Below, in pieces: positions 23,176-31,431 of a stretch of 64,000 nucleotides of DNA. The notes under the pieces were generated by a model, which was given only the letters and a program-made list of their open reading frames with translations, ran no database searches and had not been told where the DNA came from. Source of the DNA: Phycisphaeraceae bacterium (lineage in GTDB: Bacteria > Planctomycetota > Phycisphaerae > Phycisphaerales > UBA1924); the NCBI GenBank assembly GCA_023898685.1, contig CP060234.1, positions 310,001 to 374,000 of the forward strand, read 5' to 3'. Numbering within the stretch: position 1 is the first letter of the stretch; every line of letters starts with the position of its first letter. Made by a program: the position numbers and the translations under genes.

Positions 23176-24302
23176 GGACACGGTGGAAGCGGCGGCGTCC
23201 AAGGGCCTGTGGTGGTTGGGCCACAATGAGTGTTCACACAACCCCCGTCTGGTTCCTCTACGCCGTCAGGGTCAGGGCAAGGGTCTCCATGAAGCACGCT
23301 TTCCCGGGTCTCTTGGCAACTGGTTCTTGTCTGTATTTGAACAGCAGAGAATACTGTACAGTTCGAGCACACCCTTATTGTAACTCTCGTGCGTGTTTCA
23401 ATAAAATCACGCTGGTAAAAGCAGTTATCGACATTCGGATCGTCACTCGGACACGGACACTGCTGAAAACCGTTGCCCACGGCGTGCCATTGTCCGCAAC
23501 TCACCTGCCAAGGTGATGTGGCAAAGTGGAAATCCCACTCAATGCAACACCTGAACTGTATCTGCATTTCGACCCGCGCAATCTCCTCAACTTCCTCCGG
23601 CGCTAGTGTGCCATCAGCTATCATCGCGTCGATACCCGCGGCGATCGAGTCTTGCAGACAAGCGTTCTGGCAACCGCAGGGAAGCGGTTCCGGATCGATC
23701 GGATTGGTGAGGTTTCCGGTGTTGACCAGTGAGCCACCGGCGGGAATACCCACAGTTTCCGCCGCCTCGACAAGCGGTTCGGGGTTGTCCATCGCCGCGG
23801 CCGCGTTGCTCAGGGGGTCCTCGGTGAAGAAGCCCGACTTGAACGGCTGGCGCTGGCCCGCGGTTCCTGTGACCTTGGCCGGGTCGAGGTCGTCGATCAT
23901 CCACTCGCCGCTCATCGGGCTGGGAAGGCCGAACTCCGCGGCGAGGTCGAGCAACGCGTCCTCCTTCGATGTCGACGGCTCGTACGCCTCGGCGTCCCAT
24001 CCCGAAGCGGTGCGGATGTAGAGCACGACGTCGATGTCGGTCGTGCGGAGTTCATCGTCGTCGCGGGCCGCGATCATGTGCGTGGTCGCCGCCTCGTCCC
24101 GCAGCGGGACAAGCGTCCAGCCGTCCACTTCAACGGTGACATAGGCCAGTTCGGTCGCGAGAGAAGTACACGTGCAGCAGGCCGCAACAACCGAAACCGC
24201 GGCCCACTTCAGGCGAGAATCACGACGCTGGACGCTGGACGCTGGACGCTGGACGCATCGGTGCTCCTTTCGTCTTCCCCACGGGTTGCACCAGCATAAC
24301 AA
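23172..24302 (-). CDS. Cysteine-rich secreted protein behind a frame-shifting heptamer repeat
   Basis: The open frame codes for a hydrophobic signal-like segment (WAAVSVVAACCTCTSLATE) and then a roughly 330-residue secreted protein with about 19 cysteines (CGCQNAC, FRCCIEW, CPCP, VCSNC, CVNTHC). It has no family I know. The usual start is a problem. The only ATG with a ribosome site (AAAGGAG, 5-base spacing) is at 24258, just after a promoter and just before a CCAGCGT tandem repeat. With four copies it is out of frame and stops after 12 codons. Three or six copies would put it in frame with the signal peptide. The TTG at 24302, which opens the frame, lies inside the promoter spacer. The next gene overlaps by ATGA. 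The 3' part is unusually AT-rich for this genome. Confidence 0.7.
   Translation of the reverse strand: MLCWCNPWGRRKEHRCVQRPASSVQRRDSRLKWAAVSVVAACCTCTSLATELAYVTVEVDGWTLVPLRDEAATTHMIAARDDDELRTTDIDVVLYIRTASGWDAEAYEPSTSKEDALLDLAAEFGLPSPMSGEWMIDDLDPAKVTGTAGQRQPFKSGFFTEDPLSNAAAAMDNPEPLVEAAETVGIPAGGSLVNTGNLTNPIDPEPLPCGCQNACLQDSIAAGIDAMIADGTLAPEEVEEIARVEMQIQFRCCIEWDFHFATSPWQVSCGQWHAVGNGFQQCPCPSDDPNVDNCFYQRDFIETRTRVTIRVCSNCTVFSAVQIQTRTSCQETRESVLHGDPCPDPDGVEEPDGGCVNTHCGPTTTGPWTPPLPPCP
24225..24256 (-). repeat. Heptamer tandem repeat (CCAGCGT)4
   Basis: On the coding strand CCAGCGT occurs four times in a row directly after GCGT. The + strand reads ACGCTGG from 24225, 4.6 copies. The unit is 7 bases, so gain or loss of one copy shifts the frame. 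It starts within 6 bases of the ATG at 24258. Such a position is typical of slipped-strand phase-variable genes. Confidence 0.9.
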
Positions 24303-24321
24303 GATGCGTACTGCAACACAA
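24293..24321 (-). promoter_or_regulatory. Promoter for the cysteine-rich gene
   Basis: On the minus strand TTGTGT (24321-24316) and TATGCT (24298-24293) are separated by 17 bases. The expected transcription start is near 24286, followed by AAAGGAG (24270-24264) and ATG 24258. This places the mRNA start downstream of the TTG at 24302. Confidence 0.5.
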
Positions 24322-24401
24322 GAACGAATTCAAGACATCTAGTGATCGGGTGCGGCGTTTCTATGTGCTGGCGCAACAAGTATTTGCGAGCCGTGCCCCG
24401 C

Positions 24402-24899
24402 CTACGCCCCCGCCCGCCGCGAGAACGACTGCTGGGTCTGCCCGTCGTTCATCGGCAGCAGCTCGAGCTCGAGCAGGTAGAGCCCGTCAGACTCGTACGC
24501 GCAGTCGACGACACGCCCCAGCAGCACCATCGGCTCGTCGTCCACGCGGTGGATCGCCACGAGCACGCGACGGCCCGGATAGCACATCCGGCGGGACGTG
24601 ACCGTCAGCGAGCCGCGGCTCAGCGTGCGCGACCGGGCGCTCCACGGCGTGCCCAGCTTGCCACGCTCGTCGACCTCGGCCATCTCGAGCTCGGCGTCGA
24701 AGGGATAGACCGGCCCGCCGGGCGTTGCCGCCGCGCCCCGGTCGGCGGTCGCGTCGGCGTCGTAGCTCGCGCCCTCGTCGGGCAGCAGCTGCCGGCTCGC
24801 CAGCGAATGGCCCGCCGGGGGCGGGGGCACATAGCCCATCAGCCCGAATCGGGACATCGAGGCCCGGACTTTGTCGGCGCGAGCGCGGTCTTCGGCCAT
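24402..24899 (-). CDS. PilZ-like domain protein
   Basis: A 165-residue cytoplasmic protein. The first 90 residues are low in structure and proline/glycine-rich. The C-terminal part (about 85-155) resembles a PilZ beta-barrel: RSRTLSRGSLTV near the strand, RMCYPGRRVLVAI, VLLGRVVDCAYESDGLYLLELEL. The classic RxxxR and D/NxSxxG c-di-GMP motifs are not clearly present, so binding is uncertain. ATG 24899 is the first ATG. It stands alone on the minus strand, upstream of the cysteine-rich gene but in a separate region. Confidence 0.6.
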   Translation of the reverse strand: MAEDRARADKVRASMSRFGLMGYVPPPPAGHSLASRQLLPDEGASYDADATADRGAAATPGGPVYPFDAELEMAEVDERGKLGTPWSARSRTLSRGSLTVTSRRMCYPGRRVLVAIHRVDDEPMVLLGRVVDCAYESDGLYLLELELLPMNDGQTQQSFSRRAGA

Positions 24900-25004
24900 A
24901 CGAGCCCATCATCGGCGTGGTTAGGCGGGGCGCTGGGTTGGAACCGGGCCCGGGTGGCGGGCCGGCCGGCACAGGCCGTCAAGCCCCCACAGACGGCAGC
25001 CCCA

Positions 25005-25337
25005 TCAGCCCGCCACGTCCGAAGAACGGCGGCCGGGCTCGGGAACGACGTGGCGGCTGGGGGGCAGAGCCTGCCGGGCCGGACCGGGCCTCGTCGAGGC
25101 CAGCACGCCGCTCAGCCGGCAGAGAGCGACTATGCACCGCCGGGCGAAGCCCGGTGGCGCGGGCGGCAGGCCCTCCATCTGGGCATAGGTGACCGGCGGC
25201 CTGGCGTAGAGGTCGGCCCCGCACGCGGGGCAATCGAAGACAAGCCGCCCCCGGTCGCCCTGGAGGGCGCGCCCGTCAAACCCGCACGAGGCGCAGCGGC
25301 GGCGGTGCGCCCACGCCCTCTCTCGTCTACGCTCCAT
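25005..25337 (-). CDS. Small zinc-ribbon protein of unknown function
   Basis: About 110 residues. After a basic N-terminus (MERRRERAWAHRRR) it has CASCGFDGRALQ...CPACGADLYARPPV, a CxxC...CxxC zinc ribbon. The rest is proline- and arginine-rich. I chose ATG 25337; an earlier TTG at 25376 adds 13 residues. Its role is unknown, and the strong GC-rich composition leaves open that it is only a chance open frame. Confidence 0.5.
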   Translation of the reverse strand: MERRRERAWAHRRRCASCGFDGRALQGDRGRLVFDCPACGADLYARPPVTYAQMEGLPPAPPGFARRCIVALCRLSGVLASTRPGPARQALPPSRHVVPEPGRRSSDVAG

Positions 25338-25409
25338 CGGCGTCCAGCGTACCAGATGGGCCGCGGCCCGCTTCAATCACAGACACCGAATCCCGCGCGA
25401 AATCACGCG

Positions 25410-26057
25410 ATGCACAGGCTCTCGAGAACGGACTGGTCCGATCACCTCCGCTCGCTCGCCGAGCCCGTGCTCGCGGACACCCCGCTGGCTGAGGGGTGGT
25501 GGGGCGACGCGGCCGCGTTTGTCGAGGGATTCGCGGATGAGCGGGGCGACCGTCGGGCGGTCGATCGCCCGCTGCTGGCGTGGATGGTGGGCGCCGATCC
25601 GGGGCCGCCGCCCCCGCTGACGCCGCGGGGTGTCGATCTGCGGCTGTGGTGGACGCTCCACCGCGGCGACCGGATCGACAGCGTGATCGCCCCGGGGCCG
25701 GGCCCGCTGGTCGGCCGGACGGCGTTCGAGTCTGGGGCCATCGAGACCACGACGGAGATCGAACTCGGCGCGCTGCACGCGCTGGGGCACCACGCGACCC
25801 GCGATCGGCGATGGATGGCTCGGTGCCTCGATGCCGCCCGCTGGCACGTCGAGTTTCTCCAGCCCGACAACGGGACGAACCACCCTTGGGCGGTGCACGT
25901 CTTCGTTTGGCTCGCGATGACGGAAACCGACGAATCGCGGGCTGGCGAGGCGGCGCTGCACGCGGAGACGCTTGTGCACAACGCGCTGGTCGCCTCGGGC
26001 CGACCCGATCGGTTCAGCGCCTGCCTGCTGCTCGACGCGGCCCGGGCGCTCGCCTGA
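25410..26057 (+). CDS. Conserved-looking protein of unknown function
   Basis: A 215-residue protein starting MHRLSRTDWSDHLRS at ATG 25410. It is rich in Trp, His and Asp and looks alpha-helical: LAEGWWGDAAAFVEGFADERG, LRLWWTLHRGDRID, ELGALHALGHHATRDRRWMARCLDAARWHVEFLQPDNGTNHPWAVHVFVWL. The helical pairs resemble glycosidase-like alpha/alpha barrels, but that is only a guess. There is no signal peptide. Coding is supported by long clean reading and the normal GC pattern. I cannot name the family. Confidence 0.62.
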   Translation: MHRLSRTDWSDHLRSLAEPVLADTPLAEGWWGDAAAFVEGFADERGDRRAVDRPLLAWMVGADPGPPPPLTPRGVDLRLWWTLHRGDRIDSVIAPGPGPLVGRTAFESGAIETTTEIELGALHALGHHATRDRRWMARCLDAARWHVEFLQPDNGTNHPWAVHVFVWLAMTETDESRAGEAALHAETLVHNALVASGRPDRFSACLLLDAARALA

Positions 26058-26224
26058 AGCGGGGACGCAGCGCCGACGCGCGACGCCCCCGAGGAAAAGG
26101 GTGGGGATCTCGTCGAACCGGGCGGCGTGGCGCTCGCACCGAGGCCGGTTCATCAGAGTGGAACGGACCAAACCCGGGCGGCTCACGGCCGGCTACGCTC
26201 GGACGCCGAGTTTCAGGAGTGGGC

Positions 26225-26506
26225 ATGACCAAGGGACAGCATCTCTCACGCTACCAGCAGGGCATCGTCCGGCGGTTCTACCTGCATCGGGGCGCGATCC
26301 TGCTCACGCGGCTCCAGGAGTTGACGAGCGACCTCGCGATCGCGGAAGGCAAGAAAGCGGACACGCTCTGGAAACGGGCGGCCGACACGCTGGGCAAGCT
26401 CGAGACCGAACCCCCTATTCCGGCCAGCCGCGTGTCGATGATCCTGGAGAGCCGCGACGTGGCGGGCCTGGCGCAGCTCGTGGGCGAATTGCACGCACGC
26501 GGTTGA
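26225..26506 (+). CDS. Small alpha-helical protein of unknown function
   Basis: A 93-residue protein starting MTKGQHLSRYQQGIVRRFYLHRG at ATG 26225. It is basic, with likely helices over most of its length. It has no membrane segment or known motif. The good reading frame and lower-than-chance GC bias in the third-from-start segment support real coding. It precedes a PilZ protein by 81 bases. Confidence 0.6.
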   Translation: MTKGQHLSRYQQGIVRRFYLHRGAILLTRLQELTSDLAIAEGKKADTLWKRAADTLGKLETEPPIPASRVSMILESRDVAGLAQLVGELHARG

Positions 26507-26587
26507 GGCGAGCCGTCCATTCCAGCGGGAAATGTGCAGAACGGGGCCCCGCCGGTGCGACAAGAGCGGGACGGGGGTGAGGCCGGT

Positions 26588-26950
26588 ATGTTCTTCAAGC
26601 CAAAGAACGCGAATGGGGGATGGGTTCCCGGATCGGCGGACGTTCGGGCCCTGAAACGCACGCGATGCACGGGGCGGTATTGCAACCTCGGGAGCATCGT
26701 CGACCTGACGCCGAGCGGCGTGGGGCTGCTCACCCAGGCGACGCACCTGCAGCCCGGGTTGCAAGAGGTCGTCCGGCTCGACACCGAATCCGGCTCGATC
26801 GCGATCGGCGCCGAAGTGAAGTGGGCCCTCCCGCGACCCGACGGGCTCTACCGCGCGGGGTTGCGGTTCACCGATCGCTCGCACGCCGAGATGCTCAAAG
26901 CGTTGTGCCGGGTGCTCCGCGATGAGGATCTCGACAGCCGGGGCTGGTGA
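26588..26950 (+). CDS. PilZ domain protein, probable c-di-GMP receptor
   Basis: A 120-residue single-domain PilZ protein. It has the arginine motif RTRCTGR near residue 25 and DLTPSGVGLL near residue 40, which together bind c-di-GMP, followed by strands GLQEVVRLD, IAIGAEVKWALPR and YRAGLRFTD. The start ATG 26588 begins MFFKPKNANGG; a GTG at 26534 adds 18 residues. The organism's EAL/GGDEF protein in this window suggests an active c-di-GMP circuit, but no shared operon is seen. Confidence 0.75.
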   Translation: MFFKPKNANGGWVPGSADVRALKRTRCTGRYCNLGSIVDLTPSGVGLLTQATHLQPGLQEVVRLDTESGSIAIGAEVKWALPRPDGLYRAGLRFTDRSHAEMLKALCRVLRDEDLDSRGW

Positions 26951-26956
26951 GCGGGC

Positions 26957-27874
26957 TCAGGGCTTCACGGTTTTCGCGGTGTGCTGGTGGTGGGCCTTCT
27001 CGGCGACCGAGCCGACCCAGGCCATGCCGGTGGGCACACCCAGGAAGACGCCGACGAGCCAGTCGAGGGGCTGGACGAGCCCCGGGCCGACGAGCGAGCC
27101 CGTCCGGGCGGCGTCGGCGATGTGGCCCGCACCCGGGAAGAACAACAGCGAGGCCGGCGAGAGGACCATCAGCACGAGCACGGCGATCGAGGCCCTGAGA
27201 CGTGCCCGCTCCGGTGACAGGTCGGATTCGGCGAGCTGCACGCCGACGGCCGCGAGCACGCTGCCCAGGGCGCCGGCCATCATGCACTGGCCCCGTCCGC
27301 CCTCGACCGCGACCAGGAAGGCCCCCACGCCGCCCGCGACGATGCCCACGACCAGGCCGACCAGCGCATTCTTCCCGGAGACGGCCGCGGTGAAGTCCTC
27401 GCGCAGAGCGGTGGCGTCGCGCGTGCCATCGAAGGTGGCGAGCACCACGAGCAGCCCGGCCCCCGCGATCGCGACGAGCACCCCCTCGATCACCAGCGGG
27501 GTCACGACCGAGCCGCCGTGGACCATGAAAATGTTCCAGCTCGCGCCGGTGCGCATGGCCGCCCACGCGACAACCAGACCGGCGAACGTACGGGCCGTGC
27601 CGGCCGCGGCGCGACGGGCGCGGAAGGCATCGTCGGGTTGCAGGGACTCGAGCCCCAGGTTGAGCAGGCTCTCGGTGATCGCGGCGCCGGCGCCCGCGAC
27701 CACGGCGACGATCAGCAGGGATATGACGCCCATGACGGGCGAGGCCGAGACGAGCAGCGTTGTGTCCGGGCTGCCGTCGGTTCCGCGGAGGGTGGCCACA
27801 GGGATCGCCGCCAGCGGACCCAGGATCAGCACCGCTGCGGTCGGGAGAATCCATCTCAGCAGGACCTTGTTCAT
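26957..27874 (-). CDS. Multi-pass membrane protein of unknown function
   Basis: A 305-residue protein with about seven or eight hydrophobic segments (about 8-24, 45-70, 95-115, 130-150, 170-192, 203-220, 235-262, 270-290). It starts MNKVLLRWILPTAAVL at ATG 27874, with AAGGATG upstream. It has no recognised domain. It is divergent from another membrane protein across 78 bases, so they may share a regulatory region. The long open frame beyond this start to 28963 is a shadow. Confidence 0.72.
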   Translation of the reverse strand: MNKVLLRWILPTAAVLILGPLAAIPVATLRGTDGSPDTTLLVSASPVMGVISLLIVAVVAGAGAAITESLLNLGLESLQPDDAFRARRAAAGTARTFAGLVVAWAAMRTGASWNIFMVHGGSVVTPLVIEGVLVAIAGAGLLVVLATFDGTRDATALREDFTAAVSGKNALVGLVVGIVAGGVGAFLVAVEGGRGQCMMAGALGSVLAAVGVQLAESDLSPERARLRASIAVLVLMVLSPASLLFFPGAGHIADAARTGSLVGPGLVQPLDWLVGVFLGVPTGMAWVGSVAEKAHHQHTAKTVKP

Positions 27875-27952
27875 GGCACATCCTTCGCGGCCCGGGCGCC
27901 CGGGGCCAACCCCGATCCGTCGCGGGCGTGTGAACCCCGTTAGCATCGGCGT

Positions 27953-29137
27953 ATGACCGAGCCGACCGACATCGACCGGGGACAGATTGGCGCCGAGCGT
28001 CCGGGGCCGCGGGAGCCCGGCCCGGTGCTCTCCGACCTCGCGGCGCAGCTCCTGTTCCCGCGGATCTTTCGGGCCGGGCCGGCCGCAGCGAGGCCGAGCC
28101 GGGTGCTCGTCGCGGGGATCGGGGTGCTCGTGGTGGGGCTGGTCGCGGTGCTCTTCAACGGCGACCCACGCGGGGCTGGCCCGGGGCTGCTGGAGGGCCC
28201 GGTCACGATGCTCCGGACGGCCTCCGATGGGCTGGGACGGGCCGTCGTCTCGCTCGACCTGGGGGATCTGCACGAGCGGGTCCGCCTGCTGCTGCTCGAA
28301 ACGCCGAGGCAGATGTTTCAGGATGCGCCGGCGGGGGCGGCGGTGCTTCTGTTGACGATCGCGGTGGTGTGGGCGCTCTGCGGAGCGTTCATCGCACGCG
28401 GCGCCGCCCTGGAACTGGGGCGGCACGTGCACGTCAGGGCGACGCTGGCGCTGCGGTTCGTGCTCGTCAAGGGCCCCGCAGCCGTGGCCACATTTGTGTT
28501 CGTGCCGGTCGCGGCGCTCGTGCTGCTGGCCGTCCCCGCGGTGCTGGGGCTGCTGCTCGCGGCGCCGGGGCTCGATGTGCTCGGGGCGCTGCTGCACGGC
28601 GTGGGATTGATCGCCTCGCTCGTCGCGGCCTTCCTGCTGGTCGTTTGGCTCGCCGCGGCCTGGTTGATGGTGCCCGCGGTCGCGTGCGATGGGTCGGACG
28701 CGTTCGACGCGACGCAGCGGGCGCTCGGGATCGTGCTCAGCCGACCGATCTCGGTGGGTCTGCACCTGGCGCTGGCGGTGCTCCAGGGCCTGGTGCTCGT
28801 CTCGGTCGTCTGGGCGGTGGCCGACCTCGGCACATCGATGGCCTTCTGGGCCGCCGGGCTGTTCACCGAGACCGGGGCGGCGATCGCGGGCGCGGGAGGA
28901 GAGCTGACGAGCGGAATGTCCGCGACGACCGCATTCTCCGTCCGCGTCGTCGCCCTGTGGCACATGCTGCCCATGCTCGTGACGATCTCGTACGCGGTGA
29001 GCTATTCACACACCGCGGGCGTGGCGGTGTACCTCAACGCCCGGCAGATGGTCGACGGGCAGGAGCCCAACGAGATCTGGATGCCGGGCGGGCCCGCGGG
29101 GACCACCGCGTCCACCGACGCCGATGAAACGGTTTGA
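27953..29137 (+). CDS. Multi-pass membrane protein of unknown function
   Basis: A 394-residue protein. The N-terminal 50 residues are soluble, then hydrophobic segments at about 48-65, 120-145, 180-200, 215-240 and 280-305, and a C-terminal one near 340-360. It ends in a soluble tail with GGPAGTTASTDADETV. The pattern with FNGDPRG after the first helix and several large loops suggests an inner-membrane protein, perhaps a permease subunit-like fold, but no family is recognised. The partner on the other strand begins 78 bases away. Confidence 0.7.
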   Translation: MTEPTDIDRGQIGAERPGPREPGPVLSDLAAQLLFPRIFRAGPAAARPSRVLVAGIGVLVVGLVAVLFNGDPRGAGPGLLEGPVTMLRTASDGLGRAVVSLDLGDLHERVRLLLLETPRQMFQDAPAGAAVLLLTIAVVWALCGAFIARGAALELGRHVHVRATLALRFVLVKGPAAVATFVFVPVAALVLLAVPAVLGLLLAAPGLDVLGALLHGVGLIASLVAAFLLVVWLAAAWLMVPAVACDGSDAFDATQRALGIVLSRPISVGLHLALAVLQGLVLVSVVWAVADLGTSMAFWAAGLFTETGAAIAGAGGELTSGMSATTAFSVRVVALWHMLPMLVTISYAVSYSHTAGVAVYLNARQMVDGQEPNEIWMPGGPAGTTASTDADETV

Positions 29138-29279
29138 GCCGGGGACCGGAACCATGAGGGTTGGTCCCGATAGCATCCGAATAGGGGCGATCCCTACGAG
29201 ATGTAGTGGCATTATCGGCGGGCAGCACGAATTGGGGTGATCCTGTGCAGCCCGGGCCGCCCCGGGGTCGATAGAGCCG

Positions 29280-29624
29280 ATGATGTCATGGGCGGTGAAC
29301 AACGTCGCGGGCTCGGTCGCGGGCACCCAGCAGCAGGCTCGGGTGAGCAAGCGCGACGTCGACCGCAAGGAGCCGGCGAAACAGAAGCGCCAGTTCCGAG
29401 ACGAGTTCAACCAACTCGCCGAGACCAGCGAGGCCGACCATGCGGACGCGGTGCGTTCGCTGAAGGACAACACGCAGGAGGAAGCGCACGAGGATCGGCA
29501 GGAGCACGCGGGCCAGCAGACGCTGGCGAGCGAGCACCGCGACGAGCCGGCGGTGTACACACCGCAGCCGGAGCCCGCGCGCCAGGCGGCGCCACCCCGG
29601 TCCAGGCTCGACCTCGAAGGGTGA
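29280..29624 (+). CDS. Small hydrophilic coiled-coil-like protein
   Basis: A 114-residue protein starting MMSWAVNNVAGSVAGTQQQARVS. After a short mildly hydrophobic N-terminus it is strongly charged, rich in Glu, Asp, Arg and Gln with heptad-like spacing, then ends in a proline-rich tail. A similar N-terminus (VAGSVAGxQQ) is common in planctomycete small proteins in my recollection, but I cannot confirm this. The function is unknown. Confidence 0.6.
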   Translation: MMSWAVNNVAGSVAGTQQQARVSKRDVDRKEPAKQKRQFRDEFNQLAETSEADHADAVRSLKDNTQEEAHEDRQEHAGQQTLASEHRDEPAVYTPQPEPARQAAPPRSRLDLEG

Positions 29625-29662
29625 GGGTGGTCGGCAACGCAAGTCGATGCTGAGGGAAGACC

Positions 29663-29679
29663 GCGGGATCTGATCCCGC
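29663..29679. repeat. Hairpin, GCGGGATCTGATCCCGC
   Basis: A perfect 7-base stem with a 3-base loop. Its sequence (CCGCGGGAT...ATCCCGC) matches the hairpin at 20756-20777, so both are copies of one small palindromic family. Confidence 0.6.
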
Positions 29680-29696
29680 TGCGGGCCCTTGTGCGC

Positions 29697-29732
29697 AAAA
29701 AGAAAGGCACGCGGCCCGGAACGCCGCGTGCC
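29697..29732 (-). terminator. Rho-independent terminator of the dockerin gene
   Basis: Read on the minus strand, GGCACGCGGC, 7-base loop, GCCGCGTGCC then TTTCTTTTTG form a 10-base perfect stem and a T-rich tail, starting 26 bases after the stop of the minus-strand gene at 29758. Confidence 0.85.
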
Positions 29733-29757
29733 CATGAGATCGATGGATGTCGCCCGA

Positions 29758-31158
29758 TTACGGGCAGCCGGCGAGGAAGTCGGCGATGAACATCTGGACG
29801 TCGACCAGGTCGAGGATCCCGTCGCCGCTGATGTCGGCGAGCAGATCACCACCGATGAACGCCGCGATGAAGGTCTGGACGTCATTGAGATCGAGCACGC
29901 CGAACGGGGCGGCCAGGTCGGCGCCGTTGCAGCCGCTCGCGCCGCCCTCGGGGACGGGCACGGAGAGCGTGACTTCGCTGGGATCGCCGGCCTGGCCCGG
30001 GCCGAACAGGCCGATGGTGGCGGTGCCGGTGGTGGGCGCGGTCGGAGCATCGAAACGGAAGTTGTAGAGCGTCGCCCAACGGATGGCGTTCGCGTCCGAG
30101 TTGGTGTTGTAGTCGGTGCCGTTGGACCAGCTGATGTCCGACGAGGTCACGGTGGCGCCCCAGTCGGTGCCGTCGAACGGCTCGCCCGAGTGGTACTCGG
30201 CGTCGTGGAAGCCGATGTTGGCGGGCGAGGACCCGGTCTCGACACTGAACGAGCCGGCGTTGCGGTTCGAGTTGAGGTTGAAGACGGCGTACTCGTAGTG
30301 CCAGGTGCCGTCGCCGTTGTCGGTCGCGTTGGCGCCGACCCAGAAACGGCCGTCACCCGGGACGTCGACGGGCGTGAGCTGGACGTTGGGATCGGCGTCC
30401 TGCCAGGCGAAGATGGCCGGCTCCTCGCGGACCGTGCCGCCGTTGTAGATCAGCCTGTAGCCGCCCGTGAACGGATCGAAGGCGCCGAGGTTGATCAGAC
30501 GGTGCGAGGCGTTGTTGTTGGCGTTGCCCGCGGCGGCGTCGTCGAACGCGACGTACTGGGCCTCGCCGACGAACGAGGCGTTGGGGTGCTGCAGCGGATC
30601 CATGTCGTTGACGTTGACCTGGAGGCGCTTGTAGACCGCGTTGCCGCTTGAGCCGGCGGTGGTGAACGGCCAGGGGTATTCGCCGGTGTTGCAGTTGATC
30701 TCGAAGCGCGGGCCGAGACCGGTCTGCGAGCCGTTCAGGCTGGCGTCATACGGATCGGAGCACCCCACACCGAGCTGGGAGCAGCACCCGCCGCAGACCG
30801 CCGAGCACGAGCCGCAGACGTTGAGCTGGAGAGCGCAGAAGCCGTGCTTGACCCAGGAGACGCCGACCTGCTCGAGCGCGCCGTCCTCGAGGCGATAGAT
30901 GTTGGTGACGATGAGCGGGTGGCGGTTGGCGCCCGACTGGAACCAGTTGAGCGGAACGTTGCCGACGTTGCACGAGGTCGTTCCGATCGCGTAAGCGATC
31001 TGATCACCGACCGACCCGAGCAGGAGGGGCCCGGTGCCGCCCGACTGGCTGACGCCCGCGACGACGCCGCAGATCACGTCCGCCTGGCCCAGGCCCATGC
31101 TCGAAGTCAGGGCGACGACCGCCCCGAAGAGTGTCCTTTGCATCCACGATCGACGCAT
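29758..31158 (-). CDS. Secreted protein with C-terminal GC-type dockerin
   Basis: A 466-residue exported protein. A signal peptide (MQRTLFGAVVALTSSMGLGQA) is followed by a large extracellular domain containing a cysteine-dense patch (CALQLNVCGSCSAVCGGCCSQLGVGC, about 125-150) and a lectin- or jelly-roll-like remainder. The end is a GC-type dockerin: GVLDLNDVQTFIAAF, DISGDGILDLVDVQMFIADFLAGC. This tail type is found in planctomycetes and is thought to anchor proteins at the cell surface. ATG 31158 follows GAAGGGATAC, so I prefer it to the longer frame. The gene ends at a strong terminator. Function is unknown. Confidence 0.85.
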   Translation of the reverse strand: MRRSWMQRTLFGAVVALTSSMGLGQADVICGVVAGVSQSGGTGPLLLGSVGDQIAYAIGTTSCNVGNVPLNWFQSGANRHPLIVTNIYRLEDGALEQVGVSWVKHGFCALQLNVCGSCSAVCGGCCSQLGVGCSDPYDASLNGSQTGLGPRFEINCNTGEYPWPFTTAGSSGNAVYKRLQVNVNDMDPLQHPNASFVGEAQYVAFDDAAAGNANNNASHRLINLGAFDPFTGGYRLIYNGGTVREEPAIFAWQDADPNVQLTPVDVPGDGRFWVGANATDNGDGTWHYEYAVFNLNSNRNAGSFSVETGSSPANIGFHDAEYHSGEPFDGTDWGATVTSSDISWSNGTDYNTNSDANAIRWATLYNFRFDAPTAPTTGTATIGLFGPGQAGDPSEVTLSVPVPEGGASGCNGADLAAPFGVLDLNDVQTFIAAFIGGDLLADISGDGILDLVDVQMFIADFLAGCP

Positions 31159-31295
31159 GCTGTATCCCTTCTGCTCCAATGACTGTTCTGGATTGAAATC
31201 GGACCCGCGGGTCGCCGGGTCGGCGAATGGGGCGACAGCGCCCCGCACGTGTGGGGCACAACGTAACGGATAACCCCACCGGTTCGCCAGCACCT

Positions 31296-31311
31296 TCTGC
31301 AATATTGCAGA
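31296..31311. promoter_or_regulatory. Perfect palindrome upstream of the dockerin gene
   Basis: TCTGCAATATTGCAGA is a perfect 16-base palindrome about 138 bases before the start of the secreted protein gene, in an AT-rich stretch (31290-31375). It could be a regulator site. No neighbour regulator suggests its identity. Confidence 0.4.
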
Positions 31312-31431
31312 GAAGTTTGCGCTCTCGAGCCGAATTTATTCGTGATAACATTCTCTGTATATCATATATGACACGCCGCGACGCGGCATGATCGGAGGCC
31401 TGTTCCCGCTCCGGGACGGCCCGGCCGCGGC

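Noticed and set aside
24259..24302. TTG 24302 as the start of the cysteine-rich gene
   Set aside because: It has no ribosome site and lies within the predicted promoter spacer, upstream of the likely transcript start.
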